Source of the DNA: a virus
Virus record (IMG/VR): IMGVR_UViG_3300035698_003456
Span: 1-41,303 of that record
DNA: 41,303 nt
Strand: one strand, 5' to 3'
Shown: in pieces, positions 20,023 through 28,840 of the stretch
How the letters are laid out: the number at the start of each line of letters is the position of its first letter
How positions within the stretch are numbered: position 1 is the stretch's first letter
The notes under the pieces: generated by a model
Told to the model about the DNA's origin: nothing
Databases searched by the model: none
Seen by the model: the letters and a program-made list of their open reading frames with translations, nothing else
Translations under genes and position numbers: made by a program

Positions 20023-20066
20023 AGTACAAAAACCAATACCCTTTTCTCTTTCTAAGGAGTCTCAAA

Positions 20067-20771
20067 ATGGGAGACGACAAGTTACGCCTGGCCGGGTGGC
20101 TGGGGATGGCAACGCTGGGGTGCGTGCTGGTGGTCGGGCTGAAATACGCCATCGACACCGGCCAGAATGAGCAGGCCAATGTTGCTCACCTTCGCAGTAC
20201 GATGGAAGCAGTTGCCCAGCGGGTGGAGGGCCGGGTTATCAACTTGCCGGAAGACGGCAAGGCATGGTATCTCAGCTTGTTTGTTCACACCGATTGGAAG
20301 GACCGGGCAAACGAACGCGAGATGGTGGCATGGTTCTATTCGGAACCGCGCCTGCAGTCGCTCAGGACTCAAACCCATTACGCTCTGTATTCGCAAAGCT
20401 CGCCGATGTACCAGTCGCGATGGCGGTCGCATATTCCCGCCGATAAGTTTCCGGCAATTCAATTACAGAGCCAGGACGGCAAGATTGTCTACAAGGTATC
20501 TGGCGACAACATGCCGACCCATGCCGACCAGGTTGCCGATGATGTAAGCCAGCTAATTCAAAAGGGCTGGCCTTGTCCGCACCCGCAACCCGAGCCGGAC
20601 GTTACCCCGGACCCGACGCCGGATACGATCCCCGATGCCATCCCGGACATTACACCGATTCAAACGGAGACATCCAACGACTTTCCGTGGGCGTTACTCG
20701 TTATCAGTATCGTTGCCGCGTGTGGCGTCGTGCTGATTATCCACTTCAAGAAACCCGGCGGCCTTGCATAG
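20067..20771 (+). CDS. Two-span membrane protein with Pro/Asp-rich linker
   Basis: 234 residues from ATG 20067 (AAGGAG upstream); the frame extends back to 19935 only as a shadow. A span near residues 6-28 (LAGWLGMATLGCVLVVGLKY), a soluble domain (WYLSLFVHTDWKDRANEREM, YSQSSPMYQSRWRSHIPADK), a Pro/Asp linker (PDVTPDPTPDTIPDAIPDI) and a second span near 206-227 (FPWALLVISIVAACGVVLII) follow in order. If both ends lie in the inner membrane the soluble domain faces one side only. No family recognised; the linker recalls proteins that bridge the periplasm, so a spanin-like or envelope-binding role is possible. Confidence 0.62.
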   Translation: MGDDKLRLAGWLGMATLGCVLVVGLKYAIDTGQNEQANVAHLRSTMEAVAQRVEGRVINLPEDGKAWYLSLFVHTDWKDRANEREMVAWFYSEPRLQSLRTQTHYALYSQSSPMYQSRWRSHIPADKFPAIQLQSQDGKIVYKVSGDNMPTHADQVADDVSQLIQKGWPCPHPQPEPDVTPDPTPDTIPDAIPDITPIQTETSNDFPWALLVISIVAACGVVLIIHFKKPGGLA

Positions 20772-20781
20772 GAGAATTACC

Positions 20782-21198
20782 ATGCTATTTGCTTTCACTC
20801 TGACTACTCAAAATCTCACGATTGTCGTGCTATCGGCAGTGTGTGCCGCGCTTTTGGCCGGCTTGCTTTTGCGGAAAGATACGGCCCTGGAGAAGTACAA
20901 GAAGGGTGTTATGAAGCTGGTTTCAAGGTTGCGCCAGTTGAACCACATTCCCGGCGGGCTGATCGACCAGTTTTGCAACTTCTTTGCCGACATTGTTGTA
21001 TCGGACGCGAGTGGGTTGTTCCAGTCTGCCGAAAAGCTGGCTGACAAATTCGACGAACCCGATGCTGTTATGCGGATGCTGCGCGAAGACTTCAAGGCGC
21101 AGTTTCCAACGATCTTAGATAAGCCTGAGGTCGGCCAGTGGATCGTGGACGAGGTCCATAGGTGGGAGGCTGGCAAGGCCGCTACTCCAGCCAAGTAA
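20782..21198 (+). CDS. N-terminally anchored membrane protein
   Basis: 138 residues from ATG 20782, with AGGAGA seven bases upstream; a TTG at 20764 is less likely. One N-terminal span (TIVVLSAVCAALLAGLLL) is followed by a basic segment (EKYKKGVMKLVSRLRQLN) and a helical soluble part ending in VDEVHRWEAGKAATPAK. The layout resembles small phage membrane proteins of lysis or tail-injection modules, but no specific family is recognised. Confidence 0.6.
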   Translation: MLFAFTLTTQNLTIVVLSAVCAALLAGLLLRKDTALEKYKKGVMKLVSRLRQLNHIPGGLIDQFCNFFADIVVSDASGLFQSAEKLADKFDEPDAVMRMLREDFKAQFPTILDKPEVGQWIVDEVHRWEAGKAATPAK

Positions 21199-21208
21199 GG
21201 GAGTAGTC

Positions 21209-21460
21209 ATGGCAAACGGTAACGGAAACGGCAAATTGCTCAGGGGCATCGCGGCGGTACTTGCCGTGGTGGTAGCAATGATCGGCAGCGGCTTCAGCGG
21301 TGCGTATCTGGCAGGCTCGCGTCGCTCTGCCACGGAGGCGGCAATTCAGCAGAACACGGAATGCCGCAAGGACCACGAGCAGCGAATCCGCCTGATTGAA
21401 TCCACGCTATCGCGGATGGATGCGAACCTTGAATGGATTCGGCAATCTTTGGAGAAGTGA
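21209..21460 (+). CDS. Membrane anchor plus coiled-coil protein
   Basis: 83 residues after GGGAG. A Gly/Asn-rich start is followed by one span (LLRGIAAVLAVVVAMIGSGF) and a coiled coil (QNTECRKDHEQRIRLIES, TLSRMDANLEWIRQSLEK). The arrangement resembles XhlA-type haemolysin/holin accessory proteins, but with the span first rather than last. It closes a run of six membrane-associated genes. The stop overlaps the next start as TGATG. Confidence 0.62.
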   Translation: MANGNGNGKLLRGIAAVLAVVVAMIGSGFSGAYLAGSRRSATEAAIQQNTECRKDHEQRIRLIESTLSRMDANLEWIRQSLEK

Positions 21461-22215
21461 TGGCAGAATACGCCCTGAAAATCGGCGATACTTCCACCTA
21501 TGACGATGGGGATATTCTCTGTGCGTTCACGGATCGGCATATTCAAGCTACGCACATGCAGCACCTTACGCATAAGCGCCTTGCCGCGAAGGACGGCCAC
21601 GGCTTGATTCCGCCCGACTCGCTTATCCAGGCTCGGTTGGAGCGTGTCAGTCAGTTTCGGTTTGAGCGATTAGACAAGCGGACGATTCAGCGCATTGTGA
21701 TTGCCACAGAGCAGGCAGTGAAGCTAAGCCACACGCCGAACGCCGATGGTGAATATATTGACGTGCCAGAGTTCGTCGCCCGTCGATTGAAGGCCGGCAC
21801 GCGGCCGATGTTCGGCCGCCCTGGTCGCGAAGTCTGGTACGGCGGCAACACAGACTACAGCCAGGCGGCCGTCGATGATGTCTGGCACCACATCGAAACG
21901 CATACCGAACACCGCAAGGCGAATTACGATCTATTCCCCGCCGGTACGCGAGACCTCATCGACCATTTCTTTGTTGTCACTGATTCTTTCGACGATGCAA
22001 CGGCCAACGAATTGGTGGCTCCGTTGCTTAATGACAAGGGTGAGATGGTCAAGAAACGCAAGCACCAAGTCAAGTGGGGCGAGTTGCCGGGTATCTCAGC
22101 CAAGACGCGAGACGATATCCGCGACAAAAGCAGGAGCGTGGACGGCAGACGCAAGGGCAGTTTCCGGCGTGCTGACATCGTAGTTGCAAAATCCCTGACA
22201 GCGGTAATCGACTGA
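21460..22215 (+). CDS. Hypothetical late protein, 251 residues
   Basis: ATG 21460 overlaps the previous stop. The product begins MAEYALKIGDTSTYDDGDILCAF and contains DRHIQATHMQHL, RFERLDKRTIQRIVIA, RRLKAGTRPMFGRPGREVW, FVVTDSFDDATANELVAPLL and a basic C-terminus (SRSVDGRRKGSFRRADI). It is soluble and slightly basic, with no repeats. The neighbours on the 3' side are appendage proteins, so a minor structural or assembly function is plausible. It overlaps the next start as TGATG. Confidence 0.6.
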   Translation: MAEYALKIGDTSTYDDGDILCAFTDRHIQATHMQHLTHKRLAAKDGHGLIPPDSLIQARLERVSQFRFERLDKRTIQRIVIATEQAVKLSHTPNADGEYIDVPEFVARRLKAGTRPMFGRPGREVWYGGNTDYSQAAVDDVWHHIETHTEHRKANYDLFPAGTRDLIDHFFVVTDSFDDATANELVAPLLNDKGEMVKKRKHQVKWGELPGISAKTRDDIRDKSRSVDGRRKGSFRRADIVVAKSLTAVID

Positions 22216-23204
22216 TGGCAACCATCACAAAAAAGATTGGTTCGGATGGTGCCCCAACCAGGGACTATGCCACCGCTACGCTCCACGAAGCGGCCCTGGG
22301 CGGTGCGGCCGGCGGGGCGGGAAACGATGCTGTTGGCGACTGCTATGACGATAGCGATTTCGCGGAGGTGGTACGCTACGATGATGAGACGCCCGATGCC
22401 ATTTTGATAAAGGCAGCCGACGGCGAGGAACACGACGGCACGGCGGGCACGGGTGTTACATTCACCGCTGGCAGCAATACGGCCGGCGTGTTTGAGGTGT
22501 CGGCATGCGCGAAGCCGTTCGAGGTGCGGGGCATCGTAATAAAGCCCACCGCAGCGGGCACGCTGGCCACGCGAAAAGGAATACACCTAGCCCGGAACGG
22601 TACGGATAGAGTTGTCCGCTGTATAGTCGATGGCGTGGGTTTGGAGGGCACAGGCACAGGCCACATCGGCATATGCGGTTATCGCGATGATGCAATAATT
22701 CTCGACTGCATCGTGCTGAACATCCCGCGTGCAAGCAGTCATGGCGTGCTGCTGGGTGGCTACGCCGAGGATTCCTACGTCCTGAACACGACCGTCTACA
22801 ATGTTGCTGGCGAGGGCATTTCAGACGAGGACGAAACCGCGACAACCGTTCGCAATAATATAAGCGTCGGTAACGGTACTGATTTTGCCGGGGCTCCGAA
22901 TGTCGCATCGAATAATCTATCGACCGACTTGACCGCACCGGGGGCCAATTCGCTCACGGGTAAGGCGGTTGCCGACCAATTTGTTTCGACTGTTGGCGGC
23001 AGCGAAGACCTCCACCTGAAAGCCGGAGCCGATGCGATTGGGGTTGGCGTGGACCTTGGGCAAGTGCCGGCTGATGTAGAGTTCGATATTGACAATTACG
23101 ACAGGCACACGGCGGCTGTGGTCTGGGACATTGGAGCGGATCAGTATGTAGCTGTGGCAACCGGCAACCGTCGCCGCCGTTTTTTAGTATCCTGTGGGGC
23201 TTGA
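22215..23204 (+). CDS. Right-handed beta-helix appendage protein (tailspike-like)
   Basis: 329 residues. After an N-terminal block (DGAPTRDYATATLHEAALGG) the sequence shows stacked short strands and turns typical of a parallel beta-helix: FEVRGIVIKPTAAG, KGIHLARNGTDRVVRCIV, GHIGICGYRDDAIILDCIVL, SHGVLLGGYAEDSYVLNTTV and TTVRNNISVGNG. Such folds bind or cut surface polysaccharide in phage tailspikes. A catalytic pair is not evident, so binding is as likely as depolymerisation. The C-terminus DIDNYDRHTAAVVWDIGADQ recalls the end of DUF1565-like helices. Confidence 0.7.
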   Translation: MATITKKIGSDGAPTRDYATATLHEAALGGAAGGAGNDAVGDCYDDSDFAEVVRYDDETPDAILIKAADGEEHDGTAGTGVTFTAGSNTAGVFEVSACAKPFEVRGIVIKPTAAGTLATRKGIHLARNGTDRVVRCIVDGVGLEGTGTGHIGICGYRDDAIILDCIVLNIPRASSHGVLLGGYAEDSYVLNTTVYNVAGEGISDEDETATTVRNNISVGNGTDFAGAPNVASNNLSTDLTAPGANSLTGKAVADQFVSTVGGSEDLHLKAGADAIGVGVDLGQVPADVEFDIDNYDRHTAAVVWDIGADQYVAVATGNRRRRFLVSCGA

Positions 23205-23205
23205 T

Positions 23206-26076
23206 ATGTACGCAAAATTAGCTACAGCAAAGACAATCCTTTTCGGTCCAATCCTGGATACGGACGGGGATGAATATACGGGTGCGGCGGTTGGCGACCT
23301 CAAAATCTGCAAGAACAACGGCACGCCCGCAGCCCTGAACGGATCGGCAACCCTGACTCACAAAGAGGTCGGGATGTATGAGTTGGTGCTGACGACCAGC
23401 GACATTTCAGCAGTAGGCGTTGCGACAATCCAGCTAAGCAAGACTACCTACGTTGCCGCACCGGTTCACCTGGACGTTCTGCCGGCTAAGATTTACGACT
23501 CGCTGGTAGGCGGAACTGATAACCTCGAAGTGGACCTGCTGCAAATTCTCGGTCACCTACTCACGCAGACTGGAACACAACTGGCCGACGGCTTCGAGCA
23601 TTTCTTCGACGTGGGCACGCCTACTGGTACGGTGGATAGTTTGCCTGCCGCCGCCCCTGGAGCAACGGGCGGTCTTGCCGTTCGAGGTGGTGCAATTCCC
23701 GATGCCGCTGCCGACGCTGCTGGTGGCCTGCCGGTCAGCGATGCTGGCGGGTTGGATATGGACGCGATTTTGTCGAGTGTGAAGAAAATCGCAAGCGGTA
23801 CGGCGGCGATCAGTACCACGGCGTTGGCTGCCGATGGTGGATTCGTAATCACCACAGGCACAAACGAAAACAACGACGAAGACTCTACGCATCAACTGAA
23901 CGGCACGACGCACGACCTGGAACCTAATGGCGGAACGACCGACTGTTATTACATCTTCGATGTCGGTGGTAGCGGTGTACCTGTTACGGTGACGTGGCAG
24001 GGATACGTCAACGCTCAAGGCGACACTTATACCGTTCACGCCTACAACTTTGGCACGTCTGGCTGGGAACAAGTGGATTCGATAGACGGAGCCAGTGGTT
24101 CGACTGTGTTTCCCAAAGTTTTCGATTTGACAAATGCTCACGTCGGAACGGGTGCAAATCTCGGCTTGGTTCATTTACGATTCTACTCGACTGACGGAAC
24201 AAAGCTCGCCACTGATAGAATCTTTTGCTCTTATTCCGTGGTTTCGGAGTCCTCCGGCTACCAAAACGGCGCTATTTGGGTCAAGGCCGCAGGCACCTCT
24301 GGGACAGAGTTCCTTGTCAACGGGACAGCAGGCAATCCGTGTCCATGGGCTGACGCTCTTGTCATCGGTTCCGCGAATGGTATGAGCCGCTTCCATATCA
24401 TCAACGGGGAGACAATTACGCTAACTGCCGGACTCACGAATAGCACGTTGGAAGGCAACGAGTGGACTCTTGCATTAGGCGCACAGGCTATCTCTGGCTG
24501 TCACTTCGAGGACGCAAGGGTATCGGGAGTATCCAGCGGCACCGGCAATCACTTCTGTAGGTGTGAGATCGACACGGGCTCCTATGCTGAATGCACTTTC
24601 GAGCTGTGTGGATTTGATGGCGGCTCGACGATCACTTTGCTCAGTGCTGCAACATACCGGATGGTTGATTGTTATACCAAGGGTCCGGCTCCGGCTCCGA
24701 TATTCGACTTCGGAGCGGCTGTTGCAAACACCACGGCGATGTTCGCTTATTGGGCTGGTGGCTTGGAGATTGCGAACTTCGGAGCGAACGGAACTGATAA
24801 GATTAACTTGCACGGGAGCGGCAGGCTAACCATTGCTGCCACTAGTACGGCTGGCACAATCGGGATGCACGGATTCTGGAACATAACGGATAACGTGGTT
24901 GGTGGATTCGTTGCGGGTGGCGGTACTATCAATGATGATGCCCGCTACACCGTGGACCAGATCAACGCCGAGTGTGATTCGGCTCTGAGTGATTGGGGCA
25001 AAACTGGGTTCAGTTTACTCTCAACTGGCATGAATTCAGTTGAGCTTCCCGCTGACATCATCACAGCCGCGTCGATCAAAACAGGGGCGTTCAGTGCGGA
25101 TGCCTTTGCTGCGGATGCTCTAGTGGCAGCTACGTTTGCTGCAAGCTCGCTGGACGGCAAGGGTGATTGGAGCACGGTAGTTCCTGATGCTGCGGGCGTT
25201 GTAGCGACCGCGCTGGGCAACCTCGAAACACACGGCGATAGCACATGGGCAACGGCGACGGGGTTTAGCACCCATACTGCGGCCAACGTGGTAACGGAAC
25301 TTGGAACTGGTAGCACGCTTACAGCCTGCATAACGGCTGTGGGTTTCAGCACTCACGATGCCGCTGCCGTGGTCACGGCCTTTGGGACCGGCGACTGGCT
25401 CACTGCTTGCCTTACCGCCACGGGCTTCTCGACACATGACGCTGCCGCTGTAGTGACGGCACTTGGGACCGGCTCGACGCTCACGGCTTGTCTCACTGCG
25501 ACGGGCTTCAATACCACGGCTCCCGACAACGTCAATATCGGTGTAGCTGCCACGCAAGCCACGAACGCCGCTGCCGATGCGGCTACCATCAAGGGCGACT
25601 ACGCCCGGCGTACCGGCGATTACAACACGGCGGTTCCCGACGTGGCCGGCACTGCGTCAACGCTTATCGGCAACTTGCATGACTTTGATCCGGTGAATGA
25701 TACCGTGACGACTGATTCGGACAGCCGCACGGCAAGCAAGGCTGATGTAGGCGAGATCAAGGCCAAAACCGACGGGCTGAACTTTACCGGCAGCGACGTG
25801 AAGGCAACCCTCGATGGCGAAGAGGTCACAACCGACAGCGATAGTCGCACGGCCAGCAAAGCGGATACGAGCGGACTCGCCACGGAGGCGAAGCAGGACA
25901 CCGCCAAGACCGCTATCGACGGTATCAAGACGCAGACGGACAAGCTGGCTGACACACTGGAAGACGATGACGGCACGTATCGGTTTACCGAGAACGCACT
26001 GGAAGAGGCTCCTACAGGCGGCGGGGCGGAGACCGTCAACGTGGAAATCGAAGCAGACGAAATCACAATCGAATAG
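23206..26076 (+). CDS. Large repeat-containing appendage/tail protein
   Basis: 956 residues from ATG 23206 (a GTG at 23194 is an alternative; neither has a strong ribosome site). The N-terminal 90 residues (ILFGPILDTDGDEYTGAAVG, KEVGMYELVLTTSDISAVG) form a beta-sandwich resembling the start of the 26086 protein. The centre has CBM-like strands and beta-helix-like turns. Near residue 686 begin three 27-residue repeats (GFSTHDAAAVVTALGTGSTL type), then a helical DSRTASKADTS region and an EDDDGTYRFTENALEEAP end. I infer an elongated fibre or baseplate-like appendage that binds the host surface. Confidence 0.68.
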   Translation: MYAKLATAKTILFGPILDTDGDEYTGAAVGDLKICKNNGTPAALNGSATLTHKEVGMYELVLTTSDISAVGVATIQLSKTTYVAAPVHLDVLPAKIYDSLVGGTDNLEVDLLQILGHLLTQTGTQLADGFEHFFDVGTPTGTVDSLPAAAPGATGGLAVRGGAIPDAAADAAGGLPVSDAGGLDMDAILSSVKKIASGTAAISTTALAADGGFVITTGTNENNDEDSTHQLNGTTHDLEPNGGTTDCYYIFDVGGSGVPVTVTWQGYVNAQGDTYTVHAYNFGTSGWEQVDSIDGASGSTVFPKVFDLTNAHVGTGANLGLVHLRFYSTDGTKLATDRIFCSYSVVSESSGYQNGAIWVKAAGTSGTEFLVNGTAGNPCPWADALVIGSANGMSRFHIINGETITLTAGLTNSTLEGNEWTLALGAQAISGCHFEDARVSGVSSGTGNHFCRCEIDTGSYAECTFELCGFDGGSTITLLSAATYRMVDCYTKGPAPAPIFDFGAAVANTTAMFAYWAGGLEIANFGANGTDKINLHGSGRLTIAATSTAGTIGMHGFWNITDNVVGGFVAGGGTINDDARYTVDQINAECDSALSDWGKTGFSLLSTGMNSVELPADIITAASIKTGAFSADAFAADALVAATFAASSLDGKGDWSTVVPDAAGVVATALGNLETHGDSTWATATGFSTHTAANVVTELGTGSTLTACITAVGFSTHDAAAVVTAFGTGDWLTACLTATGFSTHDAAAVVTALGTGSTLTACLTATGFNTTAPDNVNIGVAATQATNAAADAATIKGDYARRTGDYNTAVPDVAGTASTLIGNLHDFDPVNDTVTTDSDSRTASKADVGEIKAKTDGLNFTGSDVKATLDGEEVTTDSDSRTASKADTSGLATEAKQDTAKTAIDGIKTQTDKLADTLEDDDGTYRFTENALEEAPTGGGAETVNVEIEADEITIE
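25261..25503 (+). repeat. Three 81-bp tandem repeats in the appendage gene
   Basis: Units start at 25261, 25342 and 25423, each encoding 27 residues beginning GFSTH and ending LTAxxTA. A diverged fourth start (GFNTT) is at 25504. The second and third units are most alike. Confidence 0.85.
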
Positions 26077-26085
26077 GAATCGACA

Positions 26086-27360
26086 ATGGGATCAAGGACG
26101 ATCCGAGCCCGATTTAAGGTAAATGGAGTCTTGACCGACCCGACAACGGCCAAGCTCTCTGATGCTGATGGTACGTATGGCGTCAAGCGTGACGACACCG
26201 ATGCGGTAGTGGTCGCCGATGGTACGGACATGACTCAGGAATCGGCGGGCATCTACTCGTATACCTTCGATTCCGTGGAGGGCGTTGCCTATACGGGCTG
26301 GGCGGAATTCGTATACGGCGGCAACACCTACCGTCGCGAATATCAGTTTGCGGCTGCCAGTTCGTCCACCAGTGCCGATCTGACCGTGACCTACGGGTCG
26401 CTGCGCCGGGAAATCGGCCGCTTCCTCGGTTACGGCCGCGACCCGAGCGAATGGGAGTCCAGTTCAGAAGAGTATATCGACGTGGAGGATGTGCTTAAAA
26501 GCGGCATCCGAAAGGTGCTGAATCCACCACCCCTGCCCCGCGAAAAATACGCCCATGAATGGTCGTTTTTGCGCCCCAATGATTCCTTTTCTACGGTAGC
26601 TCCCTACACCACAGGGACGGTCGAGGTCGTCGATGGCGTGGTCACGCTCACTGGCGGCACTTGGCCGTCCTGGGCCATTCAGGGGCATCTGACAATCGAG
26701 TCCGGCACCTATTCGGTGGCGACGCGCAGCGGTGACACGGAGATCATTTTAGACGACACCACGGTCGATGCTAATGCCGCGACTACCTTCAGCCTTGGCC
26801 GCACCGTGTACGATATGCCAGACGATTTCATGGACATCGAGGGGCGATTAACTTACGCCACGGGCCAATCCCTACTGCGAAGCGTTGTAGTGCGGATAGC
26901 CGTGCAGCAGGTACTCAAGGAGTTGACCTACACCTACAGTTCCGGCTATCCGCGAAAGTTCGCCATTCGGCCCAAGGCGATCGACATGACTGCGGCGACG
27001 AAATACGAGATGCTCCTCTGCCCAACGCCGGACGCCGCCTACACTTTCAATTACCGCTACCGGATTGCGATACCGGGGCTCGACGAATCAAACACTACTC
27101 CGCCCGGCGGCGATGCGTACGGCGAACTGTACCTGGAAGCCTGCCTAGCGGCGGCTGAACAGAAGCTTCACGACACCGGCGATTTACATTCAGCCCGATT
27201 CACGGAATGCTTGGCGGCGGCCGTGTCGCACGACCGACAGGTGGCGTGTCCCGATACGCTTGGCATCAACCATGATTATTCCGACGGTCCCGCGTTTGAC
27301 TCCGAGGACCATCTTTTCACCAACACGGGGCTTACCCGATACGACGGCTATCCGCCGTAA
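26086..27360 (+). CDS. Head-tail adaptor/connector-like protein with N-terminal beta-sandwich
   Basis: 424 residues, AGGAA upstream. Residues 1-90 form a small beta-sandwich (FKVNGVLTDPTTAKLSDADG, ESAGIYSYTFDSVEG, GNTYRREYQFAA) like that at the start of the preceding protein. The rest (YGSLRREIGRFLGYGRDP, IDVEDVLKSGIRKVLNPPP, TVYDMPDDFMDIEGRLTY, AYGELYLEACLAAAEQKL, ECLAAAVSHDRQVACPDTLG) resembles phage adaptors that sit under the portal, with the helical end typical of tail tubular protein A-type gatekeepers. The N-terminal domain would be a decoration. Assignment is by pattern. Confidence 0.65.
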   Translation: MGSRTIRARFKVNGVLTDPTTAKLSDADGTYGVKRDDTDAVVVADGTDMTQESAGIYSYTFDSVEGVAYTGWAEFVYGGNTYRREYQFAAASSSTSADLTVTYGSLRREIGRFLGYGRDPSEWESSSEEYIDVEDVLKSGIRKVLNPPPLPREKYAHEWSFLRPNDSFSTVAPYTTGTVEVVDGVVTLTGGTWPSWAIQGHLTIESGTYSVATRSGDTEIILDDTTVDANAATTFSLGRTVYDMPDDFMDIEGRLTYATGQSLLRSVVVRIAVQQVLKELTYTYSSGYPRKFAIRPKAIDMTAATKYEMLLCPTPDAAYTFNYRYRIAIPGLDESNTTPPGGDAYGELYLEACLAAAEQKLHDTGDLHSARFTECLAAAVSHDRQVACPDTLGINHDYSDGPAFDSEDHLFTNTGLTRYDGYPP

Positions 27361-27398
27361 ACTTCTGACAACTAATTGTTCTTTTTCGGAGAGTAAAA

Positions 27399-27770
27399 AT
27401 GAGTGGTCATCGCCTTCCCCATGACTTGATGATGTCCTCCTACGAGAAGGCCGATCCCGGAACGGGAAACGCTATCGTAGTGGACCGCTGGAACTTAATG
27501 GTTCCGTTTACTATCGTTGCTTCGGCGTCGGAAACCAACACCCTGGCGACTCCGACCAGACCCGGCCAGAAACTTAGTCTGGTTGCGGTTTCGGTCGGGG
27601 GTGGTGGTTCACGGGTTGTTACGGCGGCCAGTGCGGTAAACCAGAATGGCGACACCGCAATGACCTTCGATGCGGTGCGAGAATTGGTGCAATTGGAGTC
27701 AATTCCAATCGGCAGCAGTTCGTACCGTTGGCAGATCATGCTCAACGAGGGTTCCGTCGCATTGTCCTGA
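27399..27770 (+). CDS. Small virion protein, beta-rich
   Basis: 123 residues after CGGAGAG. It contains short strands (MVPFTIVASASETNTLATP, KLSLVAVSVGGGGSRVVTAA, GDTAMTFDAVRELVQLES, YRWQIMLNEGSVALS), the usual look of small virion proteins repeated many times per particle. It is the last structural gene before the glycan island. A 5-bp hairpin (27769-27782, GACCA-ATTT-TGGTC) overlaps its stop codon. Confidence 0.65.
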   Translation: MSGHRLPHDLMMSSYEKADPGTGNAIVVDRWNLMVPFTIVASASETNTLATPTRPGQKLSLVAVSVGGGGSRVVTAASAVNQNGDTAMTFDAVRELVQLESIPIGSSSYRWQIMLNEGSVALS

Positions 27771-27805
27771 CCAATTTTGGTCCTTGCCCGCAGAGGGTGT
27801 GTATT

Positions 27806-28840
27806 ATGCGAGTGTTGTTTTTGACTCCGGGATTGGGTCTCGGTGGTGCCGAATGGTGGATCCTCACGCTTTGCAAGCATTTTCAACGGGTAGATGTGGC
27901 TGGCATTTATGCCTGCACCCGCAGCTACCACCGGATCATGGTGAGCGAAGCGCGGCGGCTGGGAATCCCGCTTTTGGTGCCTACGGAAGAGGTCCAGTTC
28001 GATGCGGTGATTACGTGGGGAAACGATGCCGTTCGGCAGGTTATCGGGGAGTTTGCAGGCCCCGTGATCGAGGTTGCCCACAATTCGCCGGAGCTAAAGG
28101 AGGTGCCCCCGTACTTGGACAGGATGTGCGAACAAGTCACTCACTACGCCGCAGTGAGTGCATCCGCCGCGCGCGGATACCCTCCAGAGTACCGGGACCG
28201 GGTTCGAGTGATCGAAAACGGTGCGGACCCGGATCGCCTGGTGCCCCTGCATACCCCGGAATTCTACCGGGAACGATGGGATTTGCGGCCGGATAGCAAG
28301 ATTGTCTTGCAGATGGGCCGCATGACACGGAATAAGCGGCCCGACCGGCTGATCTCCGCTTGCTCCCATCTGCCGGACAACTGGGTTCCGGTGATCTGCG
28401 GCGAAGGGCCTGAGTTGTCGATTTCCGTGGAAATGGCGAAGCAGAGCGGCCGGAAGATGATATTTTGCGGGGCCACGCCGGACATCGGCGGATTGCTCCA
28501 GATAGCGGATGTTGTCTGCCTGCCCAGTGAATCCGAGGGAATGCCCCTGGTGCCCCTGGAAGCCTGGCTTGCCGGAACTCCAGTGGTAACTACTCCTTTT
28601 CCGGCGATGAAGGACTTGCATGATCGCTGGGGGAAGGTGGTATGTCTGGTGTCGGAGAATCCGCAACCCGAAGAGCTTGCCGCCGCAATCGTCAGTGCGA
28701 GCCATACCGTTGATGTTCAGCACGCATTTAATGTGGCCAGCGAGAACTATACGGCCGAAGTTATGACCCGCCGATGGGAAGACTTTCTCTTGGAAGTGGG
28801 CTCAAAAGTGACCCCTGAACCGGAGTATTGCCATGTCTGA
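27806..28840 (+). CDS. GT4-family glycosyltransferase
   Basis: 344 residues from ATG 27806 (GAGGGTG upstream). The product transfers a sugar from a nucleotide donor to an acceptor with a GT-B fold. The N-terminus MRVLFLTPGLGLGGAEWWI is the usual acceptor-lobe start. VIENGADPDRLVP and LQMGRMTRNKRPDRLISA mark the interdomain and donor lobe, and CLPSESEGMPLVPLEAWLAG carries the E-x7-E-type donor-binding motif. No signal peptide or span is visible. It opens the glycan island. It overlaps the next gene by eight bases. Confidence 0.88.
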   Translation: MRVLFLTPGLGLGGAEWWILTLCKHFQRVDVAGIYACTRSYHRIMVSEARRLGIPLLVPTEEVQFDAVITWGNDAVRQVIGEFAGPVIEVAHNSPELKEVPPYLDRMCEQVTHYAAVSASAARGYPPEYRDRVRVIENGADPDRLVPLHTPEFYRERWDLRPDSKIVLQMGRMTRNKRPDRLISACSHLPDNWVPVICGEGPELSISVEMAKQSGRKMIFCGATPDIGGLLQIADVVCLPSESEGMPLVPLEAWLAGTPVVTTPFPAMKDLHDRWGKVVCLVSENPQPEELAAAIVSASHTVDVQHAFNVASENYTAEVMTRRWEDFLLEVGSKVTPEPEYCHV

